The notes: generated by a model from the letters alone, not told the origin. A DNA stretch of 64,000 bases from Halomonas sp. LR3S48 (GCF_025725665.1 NZ_CP107009.1:1364001-1428000); one strand, 5' to 3'; shown: positions 43,485 through 54,329, numbered from the stretch's first letter. Numbers and translations are program-made.

Positions 43485-45062
43485 TCATGCCTCGCGTTTG
43501 CCATCGACCAACCGTGACACACCCCAGGGGTTGCCGTCACGCAGCGGCTCCGGCAGCAGCCCTTGCGGCAGGGCCTGGTAGCACACCGGGCGCAGGAAGC
43601 GGAAGATCGCCGCGCTGCCCACCGAGGTGGTACGGCTGTCGGAGGTCGCCGGGTAGGGGCCGCCGTGGACCATGGCGTGACACACCTCGACGCCCGTCGG
43701 CCAGCCGTTGGCCAGGATCCGCCCCGCCTTGCGCTCGAGGATCGGCAGCAGGGCTTTCGCTGCGTCCAGGTCGCCGTCGTCCATCTGCAGGGTGGCGGTG
43801 AGCTGGCCTTCGAGCTGGGCCGCCACGCGTTTTACTTCCTCCAGGTCGGCACACTCGATCACCAGCGAGGTGGAACCGAACACTTCCTCCTGCAGCTCGG
43901 GATCGTTGAGGAACGCCTCGGCGGCGGTGACATAAAGTCCCGCCTGGCACGGGTGGGCGGTTTCGCCGGCCTGGCCGCGGGCCACTTCCCTGACTTTGTT
44001 ATTGCTGGAAAGCCGACCCACGCCCTGCTCGTAGGCGGCGTGGATGCCCGGGGTGAGCATGGTCTGGGCGCCACTCTGCTTCACCGCACCGCCTGCCGCC
44101 TCGACGAAGGCATCCAGTTCGGGGCTCTTGACCGCGATGACCAGGCCCGGGTTGGTGCAGAACTGCCCGGCACCCATGTTGAGCGAGGCGACGAAGCCCT
44201 CGGCGATCTTGTCGCCGCGTGCCTTGAGGGCCTCGGGCAGCAGGAACACCGGGTTGATCGAGCTCATCTCGGCGTAGACCGGGATCGGCTGCGGGCGTGA
44301 TTGGGCGGTCTTCATCAGCGCCGTGCCGCCGCCGCGCGAGCCGGTGAAGCCCACCGCCTGGATACGCGGATCGGCGACCAGGGCCTGGCCGATCTCGCTG
44401 CCCGAGCCGAACAGCAGCGAGAACACCCCTTCGGGCAGGCCGCTCTTCTCCACGGCCTGCTGTACCGCGCGGCCGACCAGCTCCGAGGTGCCGGGGTGGG
44501 CGGAGTGGCCCTTGACGATCACCGGGCAGCCGGCGGCCAGTGCCGAGGCGGTGTCGCCACCGGCCACGCTGAAGGCCAGCGGGAAGTTCGAGGCGCCGAA
44601 TACCGCGACGGGGCCGAGCGGAATGTGGCGCTGGCGCAGGTCGGCACGGGGCATGGGTTGACGCTCCGGCAGGGCCGGGTCGAGGCGCAGGTCGAGAAAT
44701 TCGCCGGCGCGCACCACGGAAGCGAACAGGCGCAGCTGGCCGCAGGTGCGGCCGCGCTCGCCTTCCAGGCGCGCCCGCGGCAGGCCGGTCTCGGCCATGG
44801 CGCGCTCGATCAGTGCGTCGCCGATGGCCTCGATCTCGCCGGCCACGGCCTCGAGGAACGCCGCGCGCTGCTCCAGCGAAGTCTCGCGGTAGGTCGCGAA
44901 GGCCGCCTCGGCCAGCTCACAGGCGCGTTCGACCTCGGCCTTGCCGCCGCCCGCGTAGGTGGGTTCCAACGTCTCGCCGGTGGCGGGATTGACGGCGTGG
45001 ATGGGCTTGGAACTGCCGCTGACGGCCTCGCGGCCGATCAGCATCTTGCCTTCCAGGGACAT
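43485..45062 (-). CDS. 2-Oxoglutarate semialdehyde dehydrogenase, copy 3
   Basis: 525 residues; catalytic Cys302, Glu265, Asn159 and Lys184 are all present. Start at [10 protein letters not shown], aligned with copies 1 and 2; the longer frame adds 33 unrelated residues. The 255 bp at 43723-43977 are identical to 12498-12752 of copy 1, third codon positions included, while bases just outside differ. It is first of a two-gene unit with the FAH dehydratase and is preceded by a candidate ROK operator. Confidence 0.93.
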   Translation of the reverse strand: MSLEGKMLIGREAVSGSSKPIHAVNPATGETLEPTYAGGGKAEVERACELAEAAFATYRETSLEQRAAFLEAVAGEIEAIGDALIERAMAETGLPRARLEGERGRTCGQLRLFASVVRAGEFLDLRLDPALPERQPMPRADLRQRHIPLGPVAVFGASNFPLAFSVAGGDTASALAAGCPVIVKGHSAHPGTSELVGRAVQQAVEKSGLPEGVFSLLFGSGSEIGQALVADPRIQAVGFTGSRGGGTALMKTAQSRPQPIPVYAEMSSINPVFLLPEALKARGDKIAEGFVASLNMGAGQFCTNPGLVIAVKSPELDAFVEAAGGAVKQSGAQTMLTPGIHAAYEQGVGRLSSNNKVREVARGQAGETAHPCQAGLYVTAAEAFLNDPELQEEVFGSTSLVIECADLEEVKRVAAQLEGQLTATLQMDDGDLDAAKALLPILERKAGRILANGWPTGVEVCHAMVHGGPYPATSDSRTTSVGSAAIFRFLRPVCYQALPQGLLPEPLRDGNPWGVSRLVDGKREA

Positions 45063-45210
45063 ATGGGGCTCCTGCGGTTGTTGTCGAAATGGACTCGGAC
45101 CGACGGGCGCACTTCCAGGACGCCCGTAGGACATCCTGCGTGAGGTGACTACTAAGTTCAATCTCTTAACTTATGTGCCGTCATCGACCTTAGTCGATAA
45201 AGCGGGCCGG
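45063..45210. promoter_or_regulatory. Promoter region of KGSADH copy 3 with candidate ROK operator
   Basis: TAAGTT-N9-AACTTA (45153-45173, 21 bp, perfect arms) lies 91 bp before the KGSADH start. It has the same 21-bp span as the TTAGT-N11-ACTAA dyad upstream of xylose dehydrogenase. A perfect ATCGAC-CTTA-GTCGAT hairpin (45183-45198) lies between it and the end of the ROK gene. Confidence 0.5.
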
Positions 45211-46416
45211 TCAGATCAGGTCACAGGGGCCGTGAATGATGCTGGCCAGAACCTGGGCCGCCGCGCCGCGGGCGGCGACGAAGGTGGAATCCTGGATCAC
45301 TCGTAGCGGAACCTGCTGAGTCGTGCCGAGCAGGCGGCTCTGGTTGGCCTTGAAGTAGTCGAGGGCAGGATCCAGCAGCGGGGCGCCGAGCTGGGTCAGC
45401 GAGCCGCCGAGCACGATCTCGGAGGGATTCTGGGTATGGTGCAGGTTGAGCAGCAGGATGCCCAGCGCCTCGCCGGCCCGGCGCAGCGTGACCTGGACGT
45501 CGGGCTCGTTCAGGCGGGGCAACAGGGTCTCGATGAGGTCTTCCTCCTCGGCGATGCCCAGGGCGGCGCGGATCGACCAGCCGCTGACCAGGGTCTCGGC
45601 ACAGCCGCGATTGCCGCAGTGGCAGTAGAGCCCTCCGGGCTGCAGCACGGTGTGGCCGATCTCTCCGGCCAGCCCGTGGATGCCGCGGGCGACCAGGGGC
45701 AGGTGGCTGCCTTCGACCATGCCGCTGCCTATCCCGGTACCGGCGCTGACGTACATCAGCGACTCGGGGATGTTACCGGTGCGGAAGTAGAGCTCGCCAA
45801 AAGCGGCCGCCTTGGCCTCGTTGTCCATCAGCCAGGTGCCCTCCAGCCGCGAGAGGTGAGGGCGCAGTAGGTCGAGGAAGCGGATGTCGCGCCAGCCCAG
45901 GTTGGGCGCCAGGCGCAGCACGGGCTTGCCGGGTGCGATGGGGCCGGGGAGAGCGACCCCGAGCCCCAGGCAGCGGCGGTTGCCGTCCAGGTGAGTGCGC
46001 ATCAGCCCTTGCAACAGCTCGGCGAGCAGTTCGGCGGTGACCTCCGGCGTGGTCGGCACGAGGTGCTCGTGGTGCGATTCAAGTATCTGGCCCGAGAGGG
46101 TGCAGGCCACCAGGCGCAGGCCGTGCACCCCCACCTCGGCACCGAACAGCACGTGGCGCTCGTCGTTGAGATGCAGGGCGCGCCCCGGGCGGCCGCCGCT
46201 GCTCTTCTGCAGCTCGCCCTCGCGCAGCCAGCCCTGGTGCAGCAGCGACTGCACGCCGGCGCCGACGGTGGCCTTGGTCAACTGGGCTTGGGTGGCGATG
46301 TCGGCGCGGGTCAGCCCCGGGGTGCGGCGCACCAGTTCGAGGATGGCACTGCGATTGAGCCGCTTGAGGAAGTGGAGGTCGCCCGCCTTGTGCTGCTGCT
46401 GGTAACTGGTTGACAT
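45211..46416 (-). CDS. ROK-family transcriptional regulator (XylR-type)
   Basis: 401 residues: N-terminal helix-turn-helix ([24 protein letters not shown]) followed by a ROK sugar-binding domain with the zinc motif [11 protein letters not shown]. XylR-type ROK repressors release DNA on binding xylose. Divergent to xylose dehydrogenase and upstream of KGSADH copy 3, with candidate dyads on both sides, so it is the likely xylose-responsive regulator of this block. Confidence 0.88.
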   Translation of the reverse strand: MSTSYQQQHKAGDLHFLKRLNRSAILELVRRTPGLTRADIATQAQLTKATVGAGVQSLLHQGWLREGELQKSSGGRPGRALHLNDERHVLFGAEVGVHGLRLVACTLSGQILESHHEHLVPTTPEVTAELLAELLQGLMRTHLDGNRRCLGLGVALPGPIAPGKPVLRLAPNLGWRDIRFLDLLRPHLSRLEGTWLMDNEAKAAAFGELYFRTGNIPESLMYVSAGTGIGSGMVEGSHLPLVARGIHGLAGEIGHTVLQPGGLYCHCGNRGCAETLVSGWSIRAALGIAEEEDLIETLLPRLNEPDVQVTLRRAGEALGILLLNLHHTQNPSEIVLGGSLTQLGAPLLDPALDYFKANQSRLLGTTQQVPLRVIQDSTFVAARGAAAQVLASIIHGPCDLI

Positions 46417-46756
46417 AGATAAATGAGGCCTTGCAGTCCGCGCGCCTGGGGTGCAGCGGAGGAAAACGGATGAAGCCGGACGCCTTGGTGTCGCGTTTCG
46501 ATGATGCCATTCGACGAAGGGGCGCGCGAGGGCATCGCCTCGGCATTCCTGGCATGAGTGCCGCTAGTTGGTTCCAAGCCTAAACGAATTGCTTTGCGCC
46601 GGCCACGCCGGAAGAGGGCCGTGAATTTTAATGATAAGTGGCGGATAGAAATGATTTAGAAGGGCAAATAAGGATATCGACTAACGTCTCATTGTTGATT
46701 TTTGGTTAGATGTTCACTCTCTGGTTAGTAAATAGAAAAAACTAAGTGGAGAGAGC
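46417..46756. promoter_or_regulatory. Divergent regulatory region, ROK gene / xylose operon
   Basis: 340 bp without a supportable gene. The right half is AT-rich. It holds TTAGT-N11-ACTAA (46725-46745), overlapping the ribosome-site region of the xylose dehydrogenase gene, and a CTAAC...GGTTAG pair (46681-46709). The TTAG/CTAA words match XylR-type ROK operators. A repressor at the 46725 site would block initiation. No promoter boxes are assigned firmly. Confidence 0.5.
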
Positions 46757-47527
46757 ATGAACAACGACGCGGCGCGTTACCCCAGCCTCGACGAGCGAGT
46801 GGTCTTCATCACCGGTGGCGGCAGCGGCATCGGAGCCGCGCTGACCCGGGCTTTTCACCTGCAGGGAGCCCGAGTCGCTTTCGTCGACATCGACGATGCC
46901 GCGAGCCAAGCGCTCGTTGAATTGCTGCAGGCAGAGACAGGGCGGGCGCCGCGCTATCGCCGCTGCGACATTCGCGACGTCGAGGCCCTGCAGGCAGCGA
47001 TTGCCGAGGTGGGCAGCGAGCTGGGCCCCATCCATACCCTGGTCAACAACGCCGCCAACGACGATCGCCACACCTGGCAGGAAGTCGACGTCGCCTACTG
47101 GGACGAGCGCATGTCGCTCAACCTGCGGCCGATGTTCTTCGCCGCCCAGGCGGCGGCGCACCAGATGATCGAGGCCGGCGGCGGCAGCATCGTCAATTTC
47201 GGTTCGATCAGCGTGCAGATGGCCATTCCCGAGCTGTCGACCTACGTCACGGCCAAGGCCGCCGTGCACGGGCTGACACGCAGCCTGGCACGTGACCTCG
47301 GAGGCTACAACATTCGCGTCAATACCCTGGTGCCCGGCTCGGTTCTGACCGAGCGTCAGCTGCAGAAGTGGATAGGCCCCAAGGAGGAGGCGTCGATCCA
47401 GGCCCATCAGTGCCTGAAATTGCGGCTCGAGCCGCATCACATCGCCCCGGCGGTGCTGTTTCTGGCCAGCGCCGAGAGCGCGGCCATCACCGGGCAGGAA
47501 CTCGTCGTCGACGGCGGCTGGGGCTGA
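46757..47527 (+). CDS. D-Xylose 1-dehydrogenase (NAD+, short-chain dehydrogenase)
   Basis: 256 residues. GGGSGIG (20-26) binds NAD, Asp44 at the end of strand 2 selects NAD over NADP, and Ser150, Tyr163 and Lys167 form the catalytic set (NFGSISVQMAIPELSTYVTAK). The NFGSIS and LKLRLEPHHIAP segments match Caulobacter-type xylose dehydrogenase. It oxidises D-xylose to xylonolactone, the first step of the Weimberg pathway, and heads the xylose operon. AGTGGAGAGAG precedes the ATG. Confidence 0.88.
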   Translation: MNNDAARYPSLDERVVFITGGGSGIGAALTRAFHLQGARVAFVDIDDAASQALVELLQAETGRAPRYRRCDIRDVEALQAAIAEVGSELGPIHTLVNNAANDDRHTWQEVDVAYWDERMSLNLRPMFFAAQAAAHQMIEAGGGSIVNFGSISVQMAIPELSTYVTAKAAVHGLTRSLARDLGGYNIRVNTLVPGSVLTERQLQKWIGPKEEASIQAHQCLKLRLEPHHIAPAVLFLASAESAAITGQELVVDGGWG

Positions 47528-47589
47528 GCCGCGAACATTCACTGAACAGAGGTGCATTCATGCGCTTACAACACAACAAGGAGCACGCC

Positions 47590-48882
47590 ATGCACACTTT
47601 CCAACAGCGACTGCCCAGGCCACCTCGCGCCAGGCGCTGGTTGACGGCGACGGTTGCCCTGACCTCCGGCCTGGCGGCGTTCGTCGCGGCGGCCGATACC
47701 ACCGTAAGGGTGCTCAGGGTCGAAATCAGCGACGTTGAGAAGCAGTACTACGCCGATGTCGTTGCCGAGTACGAGGCGCAGAACCCTGGCGTCGACGTGG
47801 TCTTCGAGTACATCGCCAACGAGGCCTACAAGACACGCCTGCCGACGCTGCTGCAGTCCAATCAGCGCCCCGACATTTTCTACAGCTGGGGTGGCGAGGG
47901 GTTACGCGACCAGGTCGAGGCCGGCTTCGTGCGCGACCTCACCGAGGAGATGCAGGACGGCTGGCAGGACCTCTACCCCGAGTCGGCCGTGCGCGCCTTC
48001 ACGCTCGACGATCGCGTCTACGGCGCGCCGCTCTACGCCACCGTGGTGGGTTTCTGGGCCAATACCGCACTGACCGAGCAGGCCGGGGTCGATATCGAGG
48101 CCATCGAGACCTGGGAGGACCTGCGGCAGGCAGTGACTACCCTGCGCGAAAGCGGCATCACGCCCGCCGTGGTAGGCGGTCAGGATGGCTGGCCGATGCA
48201 TTTCTACTGGGGCTACCTGGCCACGCGTCTGGCCGGCGGCGAGGGCATCGAGGCAGCCAAGCAGGGCGACAACGGCGGCTTCGAGGGCGAGCCCTTCGTC
48301 CGCGCCGGCGAGCTGCTGCAGTCTTTCGTCGAGCTCAATCCCTTCCAGTCGGGCTTCATGGCGACCTCCTACGAGCGCGCCAGCGCCATGTTCGGTGACG
48401 GTGAAGCGGCCCTGCATCTGATGGGCGACTGGGACTACATCCCTTCCCAGGAGCGCTCGATGACGGGCGAGGGCGTGCCCGACGAAGACCTCGAGTTCAT
48501 TCGCTTCCCCCGCGTGGAAGGCGGGGCCGGTAACGACGACAGCTTCGGCGGCATGAACGGCTTCGCCGTGACCCGCGACGCCTCCTACGAAGCGGTGGAT
48601 TTCCTGCGCTTCCTGCTCAACGAGGAGAACCAGCGCGAGGCCGCACGGCTAGGCATCTTCGTGCCAGTGGCCCACGGCTCCGAAGAGGAACTCGATACGC
48701 CTTATGCGCGCAAGGTCGCCGAGATCCTCAGCGAATCGAATTTCCACCAGGTGTTCCTCGACCAGGCACTTGGTACCTCGGTCGGCGCCACGGTCAACGA
48801 TATCAGCGGCGACCTGGCCCAGCGGGAAATCACGCCCGAGGAAGCGGCTGCCCAGATTGAAGAAGCCTGGATGTTCCGCTGA
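47590..48882 (+). CDS. ABC sugar-binding protein (family 1, xylo-oligosaccharide type)
   Basis: 430 residues with a long positively charged signal peptide (RARRWLTATVALTSGLAAFVAA|ADT). Family-1 extracellular binding protein: YYADVVAEYEAQNPGVDVVFEYI, PDIFYSWGGEG, YGAPLYATVVGFWANTAL and FGGMNGFAVTRDA. Start with CAAGGAG 8 bp upstream. Followed by two permeases, a GH43 xylosidase and an MsmK-type ATPase, so it probably binds xylobiose or longer xylo-oligosaccharides. Exact ligand unknown. Confidence 0.88.
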   Translation: MHTFQQRLPRPPRARRWLTATVALTSGLAAFVAAADTTVRVLRVEISDVEKQYYADVVAEYEAQNPGVDVVFEYIANEAYKTRLPTLLQSNQRPDIFYSWGGEGLRDQVEAGFVRDLTEEMQDGWQDLYPESAVRAFTLDDRVYGAPLYATVVGFWANTALTEQAGVDIEAIETWEDLRQAVTTLRESGITPAVVGGQDGWPMHFYWGYLATRLAGGEGIEAAKQGDNGGFEGEPFVRAGELLQSFVELNPFQSGFMATSYERASAMFGDGEAALHLMGDWDYIPSQERSMTGEGVPDEDLEFIRFPRVEGGAGNDDSFGGMNGFAVTRDASYEAVDFLRFLLNEENQREAARLGIFVPVAHGSEEELDTPYARKVAEILSESNFHQVFLDQALGTSVGATVNDISGDLAQREITPEEAAAQIEEAWMFR

Positions 48883-48961
48883 ACCGGTTCGCTGAAACAT
48901 GCGTACGCCCGGCGCTGCACTCACATCGCGCCGGGCCATATCCTCTGGAACGGTATCTGCC

Positions 48962-49894
48962 ATGACCACCATGACCCGACCCGCCGTGCACAGGAGAAGC
49001 AACGTCGATCGCTTGCGGCAGGGGCTGGCCAGCGGCAAGTTCACCGCCGTGCTGATCCTGTTGCCACCGGCGCTGATCCTGTTCTCGCTGTTCGTCATCC
49101 TGCCGCTGGCCGACGCGGCCTACTACAGCGCCTTCTCGTGGAACGGCTACGGTACGCCGAGCGATTTCGTCGGCACCCAGAACTATGAGCGTCTGCTCGA
49201 CCACTCGGTGTTCCATACCGCACTGTGGAACACCGCCAAGCTGATTCTCGTCTCGCTGATCATCCAGATGCCGCTGGCGCTGGGCCTGGCGCTGCTGGTG
49301 TATCGCAAGACACCAACCAATACACTGTTCCGCTTGGTGTTCTTCCTGCCCTACATTCTCGCCGAGGTGGCCGCCGGGCTGATCTGGAGCTTCGTCTTCG
49401 ATGGCGACTACGGCATCACTGCCTTCATGTTCCAGGCCCTCGGGCAGGAGTCGGTCTATGTGCTGGCCGACCGTCAGTGGGCCTTCCCGGCGATCATGAC
49501 GGTGATCGTGTGGAAGTACTTCGGCTTCCACATGATGATCTACATCGCCGCGCTGCAGAGCGTACCCAAGGATCTGATCGAGGCGGCCAAGCTGGAGGGC
49601 GCCAAGCCGCGCCAGGTGGCGCTGTTCGTGCAGATCCCGCTGATCAAGCACGCCATCGTGGTGAGCGGCTTCTTCGCCATCATTGGCTCGCTGCAGATCT
49701 TCGACATCATCATTCCGATGACCAACGGCGGGCCGTCAAACTCGACGCACACCATCGTCACCTACCTCTACACCTTCGGTCTTTCGCGGCTGAACATCGG
49801 CTTCGGTAGCGCCGCCGCCGTGGTGCTGTTCGTGCTCGCCATCGGCATCGCGCTGTTCTACCAGCGCGCCACGACGAAGGAGGAACGGGCATGA
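48962..49894 (+). CDS. ABC sugar transporter permease 1 (MalF/UgpA type)
   Basis: 310 residues, six membrane helices. EAAKLEGAKPRQVALFVQIPLIKH is the EAA loop that docks on the ATPase. An 80-bp gap follows the binding protein. Start MTTMTRPA; a second ATG three codons on is possible, and no strong ribosome site distinguishes them. Works with the next permease. Confidence 0.9.
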   Translation: MTTMTRPAVHRRSNVDRLRQGLASGKFTAVLILLPPALILFSLFVILPLADAAYYSAFSWNGYGTPSDFVGTQNYERLLDHSVFHTALWNTAKLILVSLIIQMPLALGLALLVYRKTPTNTLFRLVFFLPYILAEVAAGLIWSFVFDGDYGITAFMFQALGQESVYVLADRQWAFPAIMTVIVWKYFGFHMMIYIAALQSVPKDLIEAAKLEGAKPRQVALFVQIPLIKHAIVVSGFFAIIGSLQIFDIIIPMTNGGPSNSTHTIVTYLYTFGLSRLNIGFGSAAAVVLFVLAIGIALFYQRATTKEERA

Positions 49895-50721
49895 GCGGCG
49901 CCACTACTACCCGCAACACGCTTCGCGTCATCGTGCTGATCCTGGTGGCCAGCCTGGTCATCGGCCCGCTGCTGGCCTCCTTCTTCGGCGGCTTCAAGAG
50001 CAACGCCGAACTGCGCACCAATCCGCTGGGCCTGCCGGACACCTGGAACGCGGAGAACTATGTTGCGATTTTCCTCGACGGCAACTTCTGGCGCTACATG
50101 GGCAACTCGTTCCTCATCTCGTCGATGACGGTACTGCTGACCCTGGTGGTGGGCGCGGCGGCGGCCTACGTGTTCTCGCAGATCCGCTTCTTCGGCTCGA
50201 AGATGATCCTCTCCTACCTGCTGCTGGGGCTGATGTTCCCCTTCGCCGCGGCGATCCTGCCGCTGTTCATCAAGGTACGCGACCTGGGGCTGCTGGATAC
50301 CTACTGGGCGGTGATTCTGCCGCAGACCGCCTTCGGCCTGTCGCTGGCGATCCTGCTGTTCAAGGCGTTCTTCGACCAGTTGCCCAAGGAGCTGTTCGAG
50401 GCTGCCTACGTCGATGGCTGCAGCTACCTGCGCTTCTTCTGGTCGTTCACCCTGCCGCTGTCGACGCCGATCCTGGCCACGGTGGGCGTGTTCGTCTTCG
50501 TGCAGAGCTGGAACAACTTCCTGCTGCCGCTGGTGGTGCTCAACGACCGCTCCATCTACACGTGGCCGCTCGGCATGATGCAGTTCCAGGGCGAGTACCT
50601 GACCCAGTGGAACATGATCCTGGCGTTCGTGACGCTGACCATTACGCCGGCGGTGATCTTCTTCCTCGCCGCGCAGAAATACATCGTGGCCGGGCTGACC
50701 GGCGGCTCCGTCAAGGGATGA
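49891..50721 (+). CDS. ABC sugar transporter permease 2 (MalG/UgpE type)
   Basis: 276 residues, six helices, EAA loop ELFEAAYVDGCSYLRFFWSFTLPLSTP. Overlaps permease 1 by 4 bp (ATGA) and ends against the xylosidase start, so all are one message. The usual C-terminal AQKYIVAGLTGGSVKG motif is present. Confidence 0.92.
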   Translation: MSGATTTRNTLRVIVLILVASLVIGPLLASFFGGFKSNAELRTNPLGLPDTWNAENYVAIFLDGNFWRYMGNSFLISSMTVLLTLVVGAAAAYVFSQIRFFGSKMILSYLLLGLMFPFAAAILPLFIKVRDLGLLDTYWAVILPQTAFGLSLAILLFKAFFDQLPKELFEAAYVDGCSYLRFFWSFTLPLSTPILATVGVFVFVQSWNNFLLPLVVLNDRSIYTWPLGMMQFQGEYLTQWNMILAFVTLTITPAVIFFLAAQKYIVAGLTGGSVKG

Positions 50722-50726
50722 CTCCG

Positions 50727-52343
50727 ATGACCGATACCCTTCGCAACCCGATACTCGCCGGTTTCAACCCCGACCCTTCGATCTGTCGGGTCGGCGAGGA
50801 CTACTACATCGCCACCTCCACCTTCGAGTGGTATCCGGGCGTGCAGATCCACCATTCGCGGGACCTGGCCAACTGGCAACTCGTGCACCGTCCGCTGGCC
50901 CGGGCCACCCAGCTCGACATGCGCGGCAATCCCGATTCCTGCGGTATCTGGGCGCCGTGCCTGACCTACGCCGATGGCCTGTTCTGGCTGATCTACACCG
51001 ACATGAAGCGCTACGAGGGCAACTTCAAGGATGGCCACAACTACCTGGTCACCGCGCCCGCCATCGAGGGGCCCTGGAGCGATCCGGTGTATCTCAACTC
51101 CAGCGGCTTCGACCCGTCACTGTTCCACGATGAGGACGGCCGCAAGTGGCTGGTCAACCTCAAGTGGGACTATCGCCAACGCGAGGGGGGCGACCGCTTC
51201 GGCGGCATCCTGCTGCAGGAATACGACGTCGAGCGCAAGCGCCTGGTCGGCCCGATCCGCAATATCTTCGCCGGTACCGAGATGAAGCTCACCGAGGGGC
51301 CGCATCTCTATCAGCGTGACGGCTGGTACCACCTGCTGGTGGCCGAGGGCGGCACCGGCTACGACCACGCCGTGACCATGGCGCGCTCGCGCGAGATCGC
51401 CGGCCCCTATGAGGTGCACCCGGACAACCCGGTGCTGACCACACGCCAGGATCCGGACAACCCGCTGCAGCGTGCCGGCCATGCCGATCTGGTGGAAACG
51501 CCCGATGGCGAAACCTGGATGGTGCACCTGTGCAGCCGCCCGCTGCCTGGCACGCGGCGCTCACCGCTGGGTCGCGAGACGGCGATTCAGAAGGTGGAGT
51601 GGGGTGAGGATGGCTGGCTGCGCCTGGCTCATGGTGGCAACGCCCCTGCGCTGGAGGTGGCCATCTCTGGTGACAAGAGCGGCGTGGCGCAGCAGGCCCC
51701 GGCCGAGGAGGAGCGCTACACCTTCGCGCCCGGCGCGCTGCCGGCGGCGTTCCAGTGGCTGCGCACACCCGAGCCCGATCGGCTGTTCTCGATCGATGCG
51801 CGGCCTGGTTACCTGCGCCTGTTCGGCCGCGAGTCGGTGGGCTCGTGGTTCGAGCAGGCGCTGGTGGCAAGGCGTCAGGACACCCACTACTGCAGCGCCG
51901 AGACCGAGCTCGAGTTCGAACCAGACGATATTCAGCAGTTCGCCGGGCTGATCGCCTACTACAACCGCTTCAAGTTCCACTACCTGGCGGTGAGCCTGAA
52001 TGACAGCGGAGACAAGGTGCTCAGCGTGATGAGCTGTCACGACGAGTGGCCGAGCGGGCGGCTCGACATTGCCGAGGGCGGCGTGGCGATCGAGCCTGGC
52101 CTGTCGGTGCGCCTGGGTCTCGATATCCATGAGCGCGAGCTGCAGTTCCGCTTCGCCCAAGGCAGTGCCGGGTGGCAGCCGATCGGCCCGGTGCTGGACG
52201 CCGGGCTGCTCTCGGACGAAGGCAGCGGCCGCGCCCACGGCTACTTCACCGGCAACTTCCTGGGCATGGCGGCCCACGACATCAGCGGGCGAGCCACGCC
52301 GGCGGACTTTGCCGAGTTTTGCTACCGCCGCAACGCCCGCTGA
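50727..52343 (+). CDS. xynB: GH43 beta-xylosidase (intracellular)
   Basis: 538 residues, full length for the GH43 beta-xylosidase group with its C-terminal beta-sandwich. Catalytic residues: Asp16 (GFNPDPSI, base), Asp129 (SSGFDPSLF, modulator) and Glu190 (MKLTEGPHL, acid). No signal peptide, so it cleaves imported xylo-oligosaccharides to xylose inside the cell. Start ATG has AAGGG at good spacing; an ATG three codons earlier overlaps the permease stop but sits directly on AAGGG. Some arabinofuranosidase activity is common in the group. Confidence 0.92.
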   Translation: MTDTLRNPILAGFNPDPSICRVGEDYYIATSTFEWYPGVQIHHSRDLANWQLVHRPLARATQLDMRGNPDSCGIWAPCLTYADGLFWLIYTDMKRYEGNFKDGHNYLVTAPAIEGPWSDPVYLNSSGFDPSLFHDEDGRKWLVNLKWDYRQREGGDRFGGILLQEYDVERKRLVGPIRNIFAGTEMKLTEGPHLYQRDGWYHLLVAEGGTGYDHAVTMARSREIAGPYEVHPDNPVLTTRQDPDNPLQRAGHADLVETPDGETWMVHLCSRPLPGTRRSPLGRETAIQKVEWGEDGWLRLAHGGNAPALEVAISGDKSGVAQQAPAEEERYTFAPGALPAAFQWLRTPEPDRLFSIDARPGYLRLFGRESVGSWFEQALVARRQDTHYCSAETELEFEPDDIQQFAGLIAYYNRFKFHYLAVSLNDSGDKVLSVMSCHDEWPSGRLDIAEGGVAIEPGLSVRLGLDIHERELQFRFAQGSAGWQPIGPVLDAGLLSDEGSGRAHGYFTGNFLGMAAHDISGRATPADFAEFCYRRNAR

Positions 52344-52395
52344 ACCCGATTTTTCGCCTACGACAAACACAACAGGCGCCAAGACGAGACATGCT

Positions 52396-53436
52396 ATGGC
52401 TGACGTAACCCTGGTCGACATCGAGAAGACCTTCCGTGGCAAGACCACGGTGATCCCCAACCTCAATCTGCACATCGAGGACGGCTCCTTCACCGTGCTG
52501 GTGGGCCCCTCCGGCTGCGGCAAGTCGACCCTGCTGCGCATGATCGCCGGGCTCGAGACGGTGACCCGCGGTGCCATCTCCATTGGCGGGCGTGACGTCA
52601 CCACCGCCGAGCCCAGCGAGCGCAACATCGCCATGGTGTTCCAGTCCTACGCGCTCTATCCGCACATGACGGTGGCGCACAACATCGACTTCGGCATGCG
52701 CCTGGCCAAGGTGCCCGCCGATGAGCGCAAGGCCAAGGTGGCCGAGGCAGCGCGCCTGCTCAACCTGGAAGAGCTGCTCGAGCGCAAGCCGGCCGAACTC
52801 TCGGGCGGCCAACGCCAGCGCGTGGCCATTGGTCGCGCCATCGTGCGCAACCCCGGCGTGTTCCTGTTCGACGAACCGCTCTCCAACCTCGACGCCGCGC
52901 TGCGCAACCGCATGCGCGTGGAACTGGCCGAGCTGCACCAGCGGCTCGACGCCACCATGGTCTACGTCACTCACGATCAGGTCGAGGCGATGACCCTGGC
53001 CGACTGCATCGTGGTGATGAACTCCGGCCGCATCGAGCAGGTGGGTACGCCGATGGCGCTCTACCAGCGGCCGGAGACGCTGTTCGTAGCCGGTTTCATC
53101 GGCTCGCCCAAGATGAACCTGATCGAAGGCGAGGTGGCCAAGGCCTACGGCGCCGCCACGCTCGGCATTCGCCCGGAGCACCTTGAGGTGAGCAGCGAGG
53201 CGGGGGAGTGGCAGGCCCGCGTGCGGGTGGTCGAGATGCTCGGCGCCGACGCCTTCGCCTATGTCGACAGCGACGCCACCGGTCCGCTGATCGTGCGCCT
53301 GCCCGGCGATGCCGAGGTGCGCAGCGGCGACGTGCTCAACCTGACGCCGCGCCATGAGCTGCTGCATGGCTTCGATGTCGACGGCCAGCGCCTGCCGGAC
53401 GATGCCCTGGCCCGGTCCCAGGTCAGCTTGGCCTGA
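52396..53436 (+). CDS. ABC transporter ATPase (MsmK/UgpC type)
   Basis: 346 residues. Walker [13 protein letters not shown]-loop [12 protein letters not shown], signature [15 protein letters not shown], Walker [12 protein letters not shown], switch THDQVEAM, then a regulatory domain with GIRPEHLEV. Energises the family-1 importer encoded upstream. Slightly shorter than most relatives, with a compact C-terminal domain. Start at [11 protein letters not shown], 52 bp after the xylosidase stop. Confidence 0.93.
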   Translation: MADVTLVDIEKTFRGKTTVIPNLNLHIEDGSFTVLVGPSGCGKSTLLRMIAGLETVTRGAISIGGRDVTTAEPSERNIAMVFQSYALYPHMTVAHNIDFGMRLAKVPADERKAKVAEAARLLNLEELLERKPAELSGGQRQRVAIGRAIVRNPGVFLFDEPLSNLDAALRNRMRVELAELHQRLDATMVYVTHDQVEAMTLADCIVVMNSGRIEQVGTPMALYQRPETLFVAGFIGSPKMNLIEGEVAKAYGAATLGIRPEHLEVSSEAGEWQARVRVVEMLGADAFAYVDSDATGPLIVRLPGDAEVRSGDVLNLTPRHELLHGFDVDGQRLPDDALARSQVSLA

Positions 53437-53456
53437 GCCGTGAGCGAGCGAACGTC

Positions 53457-54329
53457 ATGACGATCACTCTCGACAACGGCGAGCTGCGCCTGGTGGTCAA
53501 CCCGCAAGTCGGGGGCTCGGTGGTGCGCTTCGACAGGCTTACCGAGTGCGGCCCTGAACCGCTGATGCGCCCGGGCAGCGAGGACGAATGCGACCCCAAC
53601 CGGCTGGCCATGTACCCGCTGGTGCCGTGGTCCAATCGCATCGGCGGGGGCGGCTTCGCCTGGCGCGGCCGTCATTACTCACTGGCAGCCAATCTGCCCG
53701 GCGAGCCTCTACCGATCCACGGCGACGGCTGGCAACAGGCCTGGCAGGTGGAGGAGCAAGGCGATACGTGGCTGCGGCTCGGCCTGCGCTCCCGCGAACA
53801 GCCGCCTTTCGTCTATCGGGCGGAGCTGACTTACCACCTGGAGGAAGCTGCGCTCGAGATCACCCTCGCCGTGACCCATCTGGGGGAGAGCTCTGCCCCC
53901 TACGGCCTGGGCCTGCACCCCTGGTTTCCGCGCAGCGCCGAGGTAACAGTCGAAGCCGCTGCCGAGGGCGTGTGGGAGGTCGATGCCGCCCAACTGCCGA
54001 CCGAGTGGCGCGGGCTTTCACCCGGCGAGCCCTGGGACTTTTCCCGTGGCGCGGCACTTCCTACAGGCAAGATCGACAATCTCTTTACCGGCTGGAACGG
54101 CCGGGCCGTGCTGAGCTGGCCCGAGCGTGGCCTGACGCTGGAGGTGCGTGCCGATACCTCGCGCTACCTGGTGTTCTCGCCGGGCGAGCAGGCGGATTTC
54201 TTCTGCTTCGAACCGGTCTCCCACGAGGTCGACGCGCACCGGGGCGATCCGCAGCGCCAAGGTCTGGTCGAGCTGGGCACCGAGGAAAGTCTTTCGATGC
54301 GTTGCCGTTTCCGCTGTCTCGCCAGCTAA
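53457..54329 (+). CDS. Cytoplasmic aldose 1-epimerase-like protein
   Basis: 290 residues, galactose-mutarotase fold of the YihR/short branch. MYPLVPWSNRIGGG, LPIHGDGWQQAW (His), YGLGLHPWFPRS (His) and FCFEPVSHEVDA (Glu) carry the active-site groups. No signal peptide, unlike the galM at 33.8 kb. It may convert the xylose anomer released by the xylosidase into that used by the dehydrogenase. Confidence 0.85.
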   Translation: MTITLDNGELRLVVNPQVGGSVVRFDRLTECGPEPLMRPGSEDECDPNRLAMYPLVPWSNRIGGGGFAWRGRHYSLAANLPGEPLPIHGDGWQQAWQVEEQGDTWLRLGLRSREQPPFVYRAELTYHLEEAALEITLAVTHLGESSAPYGLGLHPWFPRSAEVTVEAAAEGVWEVDAAQLPTEWRGLSPGEPWDFSRGAALPTGKIDNLFTGWNGRAVLSWPERGLTLEVRADTSRYLVFSPGEQADFFCFEPVSHEVDAHRGDPQRQGLVELGTEESLSMRCRFRCLAS

